Positions 24,548 to 34,865 of a DNA stretch of 64,000 nt are shown one piece after another. The position numbers and the translations under genes were made by a program. This DNA comes from Thiohalocapsa halophila (GTDB taxonomy: Bacteria; Pseudomonadota; Gammaproteobacteria; Chromatiales; Chromatiaceae), in assembly GCF_016583825.1 (NCBI RefSeq), contig NZ_NRRV01000028.1:1-64000 (forward strand). The letters are read 5' to 3'. How positions within the stretch are numbered: position 1 is the first letter of the stretch; every line of letters begins with the position of its first letter. The notes below the pieces were generated by a model. It was not told where the DNA came from and did not search any database. It saw only the letters and a list, made by a program, of their open reading frames with translations.

Positions 24548-26096
24548 CGTACAGGGTCTCGATCGTTATGGTCGCTACGCCCTGCTCCCGGGCATAGCGC
24601 TCTGTGTTTCGGCGGGCCTTGCCGCGGACGAAGAACGGAATCTTGCGTAGCTCCTGCTCCGCGTCCGTCTCCCAGGTAAGCGCGTCGTCGCGGGCGTCCG
24701 CCGGCGCATCATCGGCGGGCGCGTCGGCCCTAGCTTCGGCACCGTCCCGCCTCGCGGCGGGCCCCAGATGCGACGGTGCCGCCTCGTCGTGAAATTCACT
24801 GTCCTCGCGGAACATCGTGATCAGGTGCTCTTCGAGGCCCATCATCAGCGGATGGACCCAGGTGTCGAAGAGCACATTGGCGCCCTCGAGCCCCATCTGC
24901 GGGGCATAGCGCGCCGGAAAGTCCTGGACGTGCACCGGCGCCGAGATCACGGCGCAGGGGATGCCCGCGCGCTTGGCGATGTGGCGCTCCATCTGCGTGC
25001 CGAGCACCAGCTCCGGTGCCAGCTCCAGCACCTTGGCCTCGACTTCCAGATAGTCGTCGGTGATGAGCGGCTCGATGCCCCCCTGGCCCACACAAAACCT
25101 CTCCGCTGCGGCCCGGATCTCGCGGGCGAATTCGCGGGCATAGGTGCCCAGGCCGACCACGTCGAAGCCGAGCTCTTCGGTGGCGACCCGCGCAGCGGCG
25201 ATGGCGTGCGTCGCATCACCAAAGATGAACACGCGCTTGCCCGTGAGGTAGGTCGAATCCACCGAGCGGGAGTACCACGGCAGGCGCGTCTGCGCCGCGG
25301 CCAGGGCCGGCCCGACGTCGATGCCGGCGAGCTCGCCCACCTCGCGCAGGAAATCCACCGTGGCACCGACGCCGATGGGCACGGTGTGCGTGAAGGGCTG
25401 CTTGAACATCCGCTCCAGCCAGGCGCAGGTATCGTGGGCGATCTCCGGGTACAGGCAAACGTTGAAGTCCGCCTCCGGGATGCGCAGCAGGTCAGCGGGT
25501 GCGGCGCCAGCCGGGGCAACGACATTGACGTCGACACCGGCCGCGCTCAGCAGCTTGGTGACCTCGGTGATGTCGTCGCGGCAGCGAAAGCCGAGCGCCG
25601 TGGGCCCGAGCAGATTGGCCTTCGGCTTCTCGGCCCCGCGCTGCGGCAGCGGGCGCCCGCGCAGCAGCGCGCGCACCAGGGTGAAGAAGGTCTCGGCGGC
25701 GCCCCAGTTCTCTTTGCGGGTATAGGCGGGCAGCTCCAGCGGCACGACGGGGATGTCGAAGCCCATGCCCTCCGCCAGGGCGCCGGGCTGGTCCTGCAGC
25801 AGCTCGGCCGTGCAGGCCTCGCCCACCAGCAGGGCCTGGGGCTGGAAACGCTCCACCGTATCGCGCAGGGTATGCCGCACCAATTCCGCCGTATCGCCGC
25901 CGAGGTCGCGAGCCTGGAAGGTGGTATAGGTCACCGGCGGGCGCTTTGCGTTGCGCGCGATCATCGTAAAGAGCAGGTCGGCGTAGGTGTCGCCCTGCGG
26001 GGCGTGCAGTACACAGTGCACATCGCGCATGGAGGCGGCGATACGCATGGCGCCCATGTGCGGGGGTCCTTCGTAGGTCCAGACGGTGAGCTGCAT
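24522..26096 (-). CDS. bchB: Light-independent protochlorophyllide reductase subunit BchB
   Basis: 524 aa. Starts [20 protein letters not shown]. The unusual NB-cluster ligand Asp36 is at exactly residue 36 (HAPQGD), which also supports this start. [17 protein letters not shown] and the C-terminal DELTWE-like domain ([28 protein letters not shown]) are present. An Asp/Ala-rich linker of about 40 residues precedes the C-terminal domain. It forms the catalytic heterotetramer with BchN. Confidence 0.97.
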
Positions 26097-26106
26097 GCGC
26101 CGACCC

Positions 26107-27980
<1,874 letters not shown>

Positions 27981-28022
27981 TACCCTCCCCTCTCATTGAC
28001 TGAGCGTGCCTCGGTGTATCCA

Positions 28023-28053
28023 GGAATCTAGTCCCCTTCCCCGCCCCTGTCAA
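28023..28053 (-). promoter_or_regulatory. Sigma-70-type promoter of the bchF operon
   Basis: Read on the minus strand: TTGACA (complement of 28,048-28,053), a 17-bp spacer and TAGATT. It points toward bchF with a leader of about 35-40 nt. The -35 box is part of the shared palindrome. Confidence 0.6.
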
Positions 28054-28081
28054 CTCGGCTTAACGTAAACCGAACTTGACA
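28048..28081. promoter_or_regulatory. 34-bp imperfect palindrome between bchF and ppsR
   Basis: Outer arms TGTCAA and TTGACA with partly symmetric interior centred on ACGT. It can be read as two overlapping near-PpsR sites, TGT-N12-ACG and CGT-N12-ACA, each one base off the TGT-N12-ACA consensus. The outer arms are also the -35 boxes of the two divergent promoters, so a protein bound here would cover both. Confidence 0.6.
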
Positions 28082-28104
28082 TTCCCTCCCATGACGTCTA
28101 ACTA
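28076..28104 (+). promoter_or_regulatory. Sigma-70-type promoter of ppsR
   Basis: TTGACA (28,076-28,081), a 17-bp spacer and TAACTA (28,099-28,104), pointing toward ppsR. The leader to the ppsR start is 200-260 nt long, unusually long, and holds no supportable gene. Confidence 0.55.
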
Positions 28105-28309
28105 ATAGAGGGTGTCGCCGCACCCGAGCGCACCTGCGCCTGCGATGTCCGCGCACCGCCCAACGCCGGGCGTTGGAGCACACCGACATTTGCGCGTGTC
28201 TGCGGCCGTTTTACCTTAATAAATGCGCGGTTATGGACGCCGCGCACGTGCCGCACCGTCGGCCCGCTGACACGGAATCGGCCAACCGGCGGTATCCCGC
28301 CAGGGGGCC

Positions 28310-29782
28310 GTGGGCTCGAATGCCCGACAGCGACGCCCGCCGGCGACAAGTACGGGGTCGAGAGTACTCGTGAAGCCCTTCGACGCGCCGCAGGCGGCCC
28401 TTGGCGGCATCGGCAATGACACGATGGCGGCCCTGCTCGCCGCGGCGTCCGACATCGCCATCATCCTCGACGGCGAGGGCAATATCCGCGACCTCGCCTA
28501 TGGCAGCGACGAGCTGTCATCGGAGGTCGGGGAGGATTGGATCGGCAAGCCCTGGGCGGACACCGTCACCGCCGAGAGTCGCCCGCGCGTCCAGGAGCTG
28601 TTGGCGGAAGCCAGCACAGATGCCACCGCCGCCAACTGGGAGCAGGTCGACCACATCTCCCGCTCCGGCGCCGAGCTGCCGGTGCGCTACCTGGTCGCCC
28701 GCCTCGACGCCCGCCATCTCATCGCCGTCGGCCGCAACCTCCAGGGCATCGCGGCGCTGCAACAGCGGCTGGTGGATGCGCAGCAATCGCTGGAGCGCGA
28801 CTACTGGCGCCTGCGCCAGCTGGAGACACGCTATCGGCTGCTGTTCCGCTCCGCCAGCGACGCCATCCTGATTATGGACCCGGACACCGGCAAGGTGGTG
28901 GAGGCCAACCCGGCGGCCGCGCTGCTGTTGGCCGCGGACTCTAGGCGCCTGGTCGGGCGCCCCTTCCCGGAGGGCTTCGACGACGAAGGCACCCGCGCCA
29001 TCCAATCCCTGGTCGCCGGCATTCGCGCCGCCGGGCGCGCGAACGACGTGCGCGCGCGCCTGCGCGCCGGCACGGAGTTCCAGGTCAGCGGCGCGCCCGT
29101 GCGCCAGGAGAGCGCATCGCTGATCCTGCTGCGGCTGTCACCCATAGACACCGACGGCGAGCGCCAACCCACGCCCGAGCCGCGCTCACGCCTGAGCCGG
29201 ATGGTGGAGAAGGCGCCCGACGGCATCGTGCTCACCGGCCAGGACGGTCGCATCCTGAGCGCCAACAGCGCCTTTCTTGACCTGGCGCAGCTCACCACCG
29301 AAGACCAGGCCCGCGGCGAGTCCCTAGACCGCTGGCTCGGGCGCCCCGGCGTGGACCTCAACGTGCTCATCGCCAACCTGCGCCAGCACGGCGCGGTGCG
29401 CCTGTTCGCCACCCAGATCCGCTCCGAATTCGGTGCCAGCAGCGAGGTGGAGATCTCCGCCGTCTCCATCCACAACGGCGACCAGCCGAGCTTCGGCTTC
29501 ATCATCCGCAACGTGGACCGACGCGTGTCCGCCGACGGCGGCGGCGAGCGCGCGCTGCCGAGCTCCATCGAGCACCTCACAGAGCTGGTGGGCCGGGTAC
29601 CGCTGAAAGAGGTCGTCCGCGAGTCCACGGACATGATCGAGCGCCTGTGCATCGAGGCGGCGCTGGAGCTGACCGGAGACAATCGCGCCAGCGCCGCGGA
29701 GCTGCTGGGCCTGAGCCGCCAGAGCCTCTACGTCAAGCTGCGCCGCTACGACCTCAGCGAGCCCGGGCACGAAGGCGAATAA
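28310..29782 (+). CDS. ppsR: Transcriptional regulator PpsR/CrtJ
   Basis: 490 aa from GTG 28,310; GTG 28,370 (VKPFDAPQ) is an equally possible start. Architecture matches PpsR/CrtJ: N-terminal PAS-like domain, a Q-linker helix (QQSLERDYWRLRQLETRYRLLF), two further PAS domains (about 180-290 and 300-410) and a C-terminal Fis-type helix-turn-helix (ASAAELLGLSRQSLYVKLRRY). It represses photosynthesis genes under oxygen in Rhodobacter and binds TGT-N12-ACA. Only one Cys is present (about residue 447, in RLCIEAALEL), matching the HTH cysteine of CrtJ; the second, inter-PAS redox Cys is absent. Confidence 0.94.
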   Translation: MGSNARQRRPPATSTGSRVLVKPFDAPQAALGGIGNDTMAALLAAASDIAIILDGEGNIRDLAYGSDELSSEVGEDWIGKPWADTVTAESRPRVQELLAEASTDATAANWEQVDHISRSGAELPVRYLVARLDARHLIAVGRNLQGIAALQQRLVDAQQSLERDYWRLRQLETRYRLLFRSASDAILIMDPDTGKVVEANPAAALLLAADSRRLVGRPFPEGFDDEGTRAIQSLVAGIRAAGRANDVRARLRAGTEFQVSGAPVRQESASLILLRLSPIDTDGERQPTPEPRSRLSRMVEKAPDGIVLTGQDGRILSANSAFLDLAQLTTEDQARGESLDRWLGRPGVDLNVLIANLRQHGAVRLFATQIRSEFGASSEVEISAVSIHNGDQPSFGFIIRNVDRRVSADGGGERALPSSIEHLTELVGRVPLKEVVRESTDMIERLCIEAALELTGDNRASAAELLGLSRQSLYVKLRRYDLSEPGHEGE

Positions 29783-29820
29783 CGCCCCGCACGCCGCCCC
29801 CAGCCGAAGAAACCGAGCAC

Positions 29821-29877
29821 GACCGGGGGAATCACTTTGATTTCCTGGAGGCGGGCGCAGAGCCCCCGCCCCCGGTC
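29821..29877. repeat. Nested stem-loop downstream of ppsR
   Basis: Outer arms GACCGGGGG / CCCCCGGTC (29,821-29,829 with 29,869-29,877) enclose an inner hairpin GGCGGG / CCCGCC, starting 39 bp after the ppsR stop. There is no T-run. It may mark the 3' end of the ppsR mRNA. The rest of 29,783-30,132 shows nothing supportable. Confidence 0.5.
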
Positions 29878-30132
29878 GGAGCGAAGCCCCACAAGACCGG
29901 TATGCCGTCACCGGTTTGCAAAAGCGCGCTGCCTGGCCGTCGGCAGCATCCGCGAGGGCATCCCTTGATCATCGACCGCATCAAGAATGGTGTTGCATCG
30001 ATCTTTGCCCTACGCAACGGTCTCGATGCATCCTGTTTCGAAGACCCGACCCTAGCTGCGCCGCCAAATCATCCGCCGTTGTACCGAAGATCGGTCGAGA
30101 TCGATATACCGTCCTCGTATTACCGTGGCCTC

Positions 30133-30891
30133 TCAACCCTTGCCGCGCAGCTGCGCCTCCAGCGCCTGGATGCGCTGCTCGGCCTCGCGGCGCAGGCGCG
30201 CTTCGGCTGCGGCTCTGGCCTCGGCCTCCTGCAGCGCCTGCTCTGCGGCCAGCCGTGCCTGCTCGGATTCCGCATAGGTGGGCAACGGCGTGCCGGTGGC
30301 GGGGTCCACCAGGTGGAAGCGCCCCGCCTGCACCCGCAACGCCAGCCCCAGCACGGCGCTGTCACCGATCAGGGTGCCGTCGGGCTCGGCCCTGACGGGC
30401 ATGGGCCAGTAATTGCGCTCCACCAACCGGAAGCCCGCCAGCGGAGGCTTCAGGTAATCGCCGGTGGGGTCGTATTGCCAGTACTCGCTGACGCCGAGGT
30501 AGGCGTAGAGCCCGCGCTTGACGCCTTGGTCTTCGCTGACCGTGGTCTTGGACGTGACCTCCAGCACGAAGTCCGGCGCTTTTGGCTCCTCCCACAGCTT
30601 GTAGGTGCGCCGATCATGCTTGGGCGCGCCGAGCACCACCAGCACGTCCGGCGCCACCGCGGCCTTAGGGTTGCCCTCCTCGTAGTAGAGCAGGATGTTA
30701 CCGGAGACGTAGACGTCCTCCCGCGCGCGGTACCAGTGCCGCAGCGCGCTCACCGCATACAGCAGCGGCTCGCGCTGGAAGTCACTCTCCGCCACCGGCC
30801 GGCCGTCCGTGTCCGGATAGACGGTGGTCTCCAACGGATCGGGGATCGAAGCCAAGATGCCTTGCCTGCCGGTGCCTTGCCGTACCTGCAA
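30133..30891 (-). CDS. Uma2 family (DUF820) putative endonuclease
   Basis: 252 aa. Core motifs of Uma2 proteins: YVSGNILLYYEEG, VAPDVLVVLG with the active-site-type Asp, then FVLEVTSKTT supplying the E-x-K-like position, and GVSEYWQYDPTGDYL. The C-terminal 40 residues (EAEARAAAEARLRREAEQR) form a predicted coiled coil, as in the first copy at 5,468. Function in the cell is unknown. It is the left border of the accessory island. Confidence 0.8.
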   Translation of the reverse strand: MQVRQGTGRQGILASIPDPLETTVYPDTDGRPVAESDFQREPLLYAVSALRHWYRAREDVYVSGNILLYYEEGNPKAAVAPDVLVVLGAPKHDRRTYKLWEEPKAPDFVLEVTSKTTVSEDQGVKRGLYAYLGVSEYWQYDPTGDYLKPPLAGFRLVERNYWPMPVRAEPDGTLIGDSAVLGLALRVQAGRFHLVDPATGTPLPTYAESEQARLAAEQALQEAEARAAAEARLRREAEQRIQALEAQLRGKG

Positions 30892-31029
30892 ACACTAGCC
30901 GAGCGCCGCCGCACTCGCAATCGACTCTCCAAAAAGCAGGCCAAAAACGGGGACGGTAACCTGAATTCTTGGCCGCACCGGCGCTCAGGCGCCCCCCTTG
31001 CAACGCCCACCGGCGCCAGCCTGAGCGGC

Positions 31030-31185
31030 GCCGGACGCCAACCCCGCCTCACGCCGGCGCCGGTCGGCCGCGACACGCAGGGCACCGAGTCCGAGCAGCG
31101 TCAGCAGCGTCGTCGTCGGCGCCGGCGTCTCACCGACGGCGATGGGCGCGCCCCTGTCGTCCCAGGCCCATTCGAATAGGATCAG
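31030..31185 (-). pseudogene. Detached PEP-CTERM-like tail (remnant)
   Basis: A short frame encodes FEWAWDDRGAPIAVGE, then TPAPTTTLLTLLGLGALRVA and RRRRE. It closely matches the last 50 residues of the intact gene at 34,866-35,639, but no upstream part of that gene is present. It lies at the 3' end of the sulfotransferase fusion gene in another frame. Confidence 0.6.
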
Positions 31186-34151
31186 CCCCGCGCCAACCGC
31201 TGCCGGTGCAGGCTCGGGTCCACCACCGCGGCCATACCCCGCTCGTCGAGCCGCTGGTTGCGCGCCGGGCCGCCGACATCGCCGAGGAATAGGGCCACGC
31301 GCCGGGCCATCTTCGCGGGCGCTGCCAGCACCTCGGCATGGTCCAGCCACAGGGTGGTGACGCTGCCATGCTGGCCGAGCAGGCGCTTCAGCCCCGCGAT
31401 CTGCGCCGCGTAGGTCTGCTTGAGCTTGTCCTCGGGCAGCCGCGCGCCGGGCTTGTCCAGGTTGGCGAGCATCGTCGCCTGGGACGCGGCCACTTCGTCC
31501 AGGTCCCGCTCCATGAAGATGACCTTGAACCGGTGCGGCTTCGGGGGTAGGTAGGGCAGCAGCTGTGCGATGACCTTCACTGCCTTGCCGTCCGCCGCCG
31601 GCAGCCAGGTGCGGTCGGTCATCAGGCGCTTGGCGGGCTCGTACTCGTAGTAGCCCTTGGGGTTGTCGCCGTCGGCGGCGCGCTCGCCGTCGGTGAGCGG
31701 CGCGATGCCACCTGCGTTCAGCATCTGCATCATCATGCTGGTGCCGGCGCGCGGCAGGCCAGAGACGACGACGATGTCGCAGAGCGCCTGCTGCATCACC
31801 GGATCTTCGGGCCGCGGCGCATTGGGGTCATCCAGCGCGATGGGCTTCACATCCGCACCGCCGTCGACCTTGGCCACCCCGGCGGCGCGCCGCGCGCGGT
31901 GCTGCTCCATGCGCCGGCCGATCTCGGCGATGGCGCGGGTGTGCTCCTCCGCCTTGGCGCGATGGTGCGGCGAGCGGCCGAGCACATGGCTGTAGAGGTG
32001 CTCCAGCCGCCGGTGGGCGGTAAGCAAGTTCGGGTTCTGGCTCACCGCCACCTCGAAGGCCTGCGCGGCTTGCCCGTAGCGCTTCAGCCCCTCCAGCGCG
32101 ACGCCCAGGTAATGGTGCGCCCACGGGAAGTGGTAGCGCAGCCCCACGGTCTTGAGCGCGAGCTGCGCGGCACGCTGAAACTGTCCGCGGGCCAGCGCAA
32201 CGCGGGTGAGCCCCAGGTGTGCGTCCGGGTGCAGCGGGTCGAAGCCGATGACCTTGCCGAAACTGGCCTCGGCGTCGGCCGGGCGCTGCATCTCCAGATA
32301 CACCCGCCCGATCAGCGTCAGCAGGCGCACGGACTTGGGGCTCGCCTGCTCGGCCTTGGCGAGTACCCGCAGCGCCTCGTCGTACTGGCCCTCGTCGAAC
32401 AGCACATTGCCCAGCAGGTAGTGCATGAAGTACGGGCTGAACTGGGCCTTGGAGCGCAGGTTCAGGTACTGCTCGCGCTCCTTGACGCTCATCAGTGGCG
32501 GCTTCTCCGCGTCCGGCGCCTCCGGCGTCTCCAGGGACTGGCGCACCCGCTCCGCCTCGGCCTCGTTGGCGGCGGCCTGCTCCAGCGCGGCCTCGTCGGT
32601 GTCCGCCTCGCCGCGCTCGGCCTTGCGCTGCTTGAGCACGGCGTGGAAGGCCTTGAGCTCCGCGCGGGCGGCCTCGGATTCTTGCCGGCGGCGCTGCAAC
32701 AGGGCCTCGACGATCTGCCGCTGGAAGCCGGTCTGGCCGAGCATCTGCGCGCAGTAGGCCAATCTGACCCCGAAGCGGTGCTCCATGGGCCAGTCGGTCC
32801 ACAGCCGCTCCAGGATGTCGATGGCGTGCGCAAAGCGCCCGGCGTCCATCAGGGACTCGGCCAGGTTGTAGTCCAGCTCGCGCTGGGTCTGGCGCTGGGC
32901 CTGGGATTTGTCCACGTCCGGGCGCTCGATGTAGCCCAGGTCCACCAGCTGCTGCATGGTCTCGGCGTCGTCGCCGCCGGGCATCTGCTTGTCCGGCGGG
33001 TGGCGGCCGTCGTCGCCGTCGATGGCATCCCAGCTCTCCACCCATTGCAGATCCGGCGGCTGCTCGAAGCAGTCGGTCAGCGGCTCGCCGTCCATGTCCT
33101 CGCCGACGAGCAGGCCGAAGACCGTGAGGATGGTCGGCGTCACGTCCAGCAGGGTCGCGCCGTGCACCAGGGCATCGCGCTTGATGCCGGGGCCGGCGAT
33201 CAGGAACACCCCATGCTCGCGGTGCTCGGCGGCGGGGCCGGCGGGCTCCTTGGGGATGGCGCGCGGGCGCAGGTGGTCTGGATGGAAGCCGTGGTCGGAG
33301 CAGATGACGACGGTCGTCTGGTTCAGGTCGATCTTGCTCAGCGTCTGCCCGAGCATCAGGTCATGGAACCTGTAGCCCATGTCGATGATGTTGGAGTAGA
33401 GTTCGAAGTCCCGCTCCGGAACCCAATCCTGCCGCGGGTGGTGGTACTTCATGAAGCCGTGGCCGAAGTGGTCGATGGCATCGTGATAGACAGCCATGAA
33501 GTCCCACGGCTCATTATCCATCACCCAATCCGCGGCGGCCTGGATGCTCGCCGTCTCGGCCAGGATCTTGGCCACGCCGATGGGGCGCTTGTCCTTCTCC
33601 AGGTCGATCTCCTGGAGCTTCGGGATGAAGGGCTCCAGCACATCGGCGCCCATCTCCTCCGGGCGCATGCGGTACTCGGCCAGGGTCTCCGCCAGGCGCT
33701 CGGGCCAGACCGTCTCCGGCTTCATCGGCCACGGCTGGCCGGGGCCTTGGTCGAGCTTCGGCGCCTTCTGGAACATGTCCGAGACCATGACGCCATGGAT
33801 GCGCTCCACCGGATGGCTCGGCCACCAACCCACCACATTGGAGCGCAGGCCCTGTTGATTGAGGATGTTCCAGACCGCCTTGGTCGTGCGCCCCAGGTTG
33901 CTGATGGCCCGAGCGCCGCCCTTGGGGTCCGGCTCCGCAAAGCCGTGGATGCCGTGCTTGAACGGCCGCTTGCCGGTGGCGATGCTGGTCCAGAGCATGG
34001 GCGAGAGCACCGGATGCAGCGTGGTCACGTTGCCGCGGGTGCCGCGCTCCATCAGGCCCTTCATGACAGGCATATCGCCTTGATCGACGAGGCGGTCGAT
34101 GGTTTTCCAGTCGGCTGCGTCCCAACCGATGAGGAGAAGTCTCTTGGTCAT
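31182..34151 (-). CDS. Alkaline phosphatase-superfamily phosphodiesterase-TPR-sulfotransferase fusion
   Basis: 989 aa from ATG 34,151 (MTKRLLLIGWDAADW); ATG 34,181 is possible. Three parts: residues 1-380 are an AP-superfamily type I phosphodiesterase/nucleotide pyrophosphatase (metal Asp in GWDAADW, nucleophile region SPMLWTSIATGK, HDAIDHFGHGF, SDHGFHPD); about 480-740 are tetratricopeptide repeats; about 790-985 are a sulfotransferase-type P-loop domain (VVSGLPRAGTSMMMQML, PAPS 5'-phosphosulfate loop, then IFMERDLDEV). No signal peptide is visible, so it appears cytoplasmic. Substrates are unknown. The domain combination suggests modification of a polymer or glycan, which is inference only. 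Confidence 0.85.
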   Translation of the reverse strand: MTKRLLLIGWDAADWKTIDRLVDQGDMPVMKGLMERGTRGNVTTLHPVLSPMLWTSIATGKRPFKHGIHGFAEPDPKGGARAISNLGRTTKAVWNILNQQGLRSNVVGWWPSHPVERIHGVMVSDMFQKAPKLDQGPGQPWPMKPETVWPERLAETLAEYRMRPEEMGADVLEPFIPKLQEIDLEKDKRPIGVAKILAETASIQAAADWVMDNEPWDFMAVYHDAIDHFGHGFMKYHHPRQDWVPERDFELYSNIIDMGYRFHDLMLGQTLSKIDLNQTTVVICSDHGFHPDHLRPRAIPKEPAGPAAEHREHGVFLIAGPGIKRDALVHGATLLDVTPTILTVFGLLVGEDMDGEPLTDCFEQPPDLQWVESWDAIDGDDGRHPPDKQMPGGDDAETMQQLVDLGYIERPDVDKSQAQRQTQRELDYNLAESLMDAGRFAHAIDILERLWTDWPMEHRFGVRLAYCAQMLGQTGFQRQIVEALLQRRRQESEAARAELKAFHAVLKQRKAERGEADTDEAALEQAAANEAEAERVRQSLETPEAPDAEKPPLMSVKEREQYLNLRSKAQFSPYFMHYLLGNVLFDEGQYDEALRVLAKAEQASPKSVRLLTLIGRVYLEMQRPADAEASFGKVIGFDPLHPDAHLGLTRVALARGQFQRAAQLALKTVGLRYHFPWAHHYLGVALEGLKRYGQAAQAFEVAVSQNPNLLTAHRRLEHLYSHVLGRSPHHRAKAEEHTRAIAEIGRRMEQHRARRAAGVAKVDGGADVKPIALDDPNAPRPEDPVMQQALCDIVVVSGLPRAGTSMMMQMLNAGGIAPLTDGERAADGDNPKGYYEYEPAKRLMTDRTWLPAADGKAVKVIAQLLPYLPPKPHRFKVIFMERDLDEVAASQATMLANLDKPGARLPEDKLKQTYAAQIAGLKRLLGQHGSVTTLWLDHAEVLAAPAKMARRVALFLGDVGGPARNQRLDERGMAAVVDPSLHRQRLARG

Positions 34152-34260
34152 GACAGGGGCTCGATGAGAGGGTCGCGCCAACGGGCGAAGGGCGTATGTA
34201 GATGCCGAGTGCAGATGCTAGCATCAGGGGCATGCATCGCAGCCGAGTTGGAGGTCATCC

Positions 34261-34518
34261 ATGGCGAATGTGTCCATCCGGGGCGTCGATGAGCAGGCAT
34301 TGGAGCGACTGCGCGCCGCGGCGAGCCGCGAGGGCTTGAGCCTCAACGCCTACCTGGTCGGCCTGATCAACCGCGATGCGGGGCTGGCGGGCGGGCGTGC
34401 CCGGCCCCGCTATGACGATCTGGACGCCCTCGCCGGCACCTGGAGCGTCGAGGAGTTCGATGCCTTCGCCGGCGTCCAGGCCGATTTCGAGCGTATCGAT
34501 GCAGGGCTTTGGGAGTGA
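34261..34518 (+). CDS. Ribbon-helix-helix antitoxin (FitA/VapB-like)
   Basis: 85 aa. N-terminal ANVSIRGVDEQALERLRAAASREGLSLNAYLVGLI is a ribbon-helix-helix DNA-binding motif as in FitA/VapB antitoxins, and the C-terminal tail would wrap the toxin. A good Shine-Dalgarno (GGAGG) precedes the ATG. Its stop overlaps the start of the PIN gene by the GTGA arrangement. Confidence 0.8.
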   Translation: MANVSIRGVDEQALERLRAAASREGLSLNAYLVGLINRDAGLAGGRARPRYDDLDALAGTWSVEEFDAFAGVQADFERIDAGLWE

Positions 34519-34706
34519 TCCGCGTCGCGCTCGACACCAATGCCTATGCTGAGCTGCGCGCCGCGGGACGGCCGATCCCGACCAACGACCTCTGGATCGC
34601 GGCGAGCAGCCTGCAACATGGTCTGGCACTGGTCACCCGCGACCGACACTTCGCGGCGATTGATGGCCTGATCGCCGGGGCGGGCCTTGCCGCCTTTTTG
34701 CCGTAG
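34515..34706 (+). pseudogene. VapC-like PIN toxin with a central deletion
   Basis: 63 aa from GTG 34,515, which overlaps the antitoxin stop. It has the N-terminal PIN strand with catalytic Asp (VIRVALDTNAYAELRA) and the C-terminal part (PTNDLWIAASSLQHGLALVTRDRHF with two conserved Asp), but about 65 residues between them, including the central acidic residue, are missing. VapC proteins are normally 125-140 aa. Probably inactive as a nuclease. Confidence 0.75.
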
Positions 34707-34829
34707 CGTCCCCGCGTTTGCGGTTGGCGGCCTTTGCGCATCCTGCGTAATACCAAGACCGAGCCGCGACGCCCTCGCCGCGGCATCGAGCCGCGCCGAG
34801 GGCGGGCCGGCTGAAAGCCGACGGCCCCA

Positions 34830-34856
34830 GGGAGCCGGCTGGAAGCCGGCGCTCCC
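34830..34856. repeat. Inverted repeat between convergent genes
   Basis: Arms GGGAGCCGGC / GCCGGCGCTCCC with a short loop, between the PIN gene and the PEP-CTERM-like gene. The neighbouring 34,760-34,830 contains further partial copies of the same GC-rich unit. It may be a REP element or a bidirectional terminator without T-run. Confidence 0.5.
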
Positions 34857-34865
34857 AGTGGCCGC

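Noticed and set aside
31899..34292. A 797-codon plus-strand frame opposite the phosphodiesterase-sulfotransferase gene.
   Set aside because: Antisense shadow; no motif, and the real gene on the other strand has clear domains.
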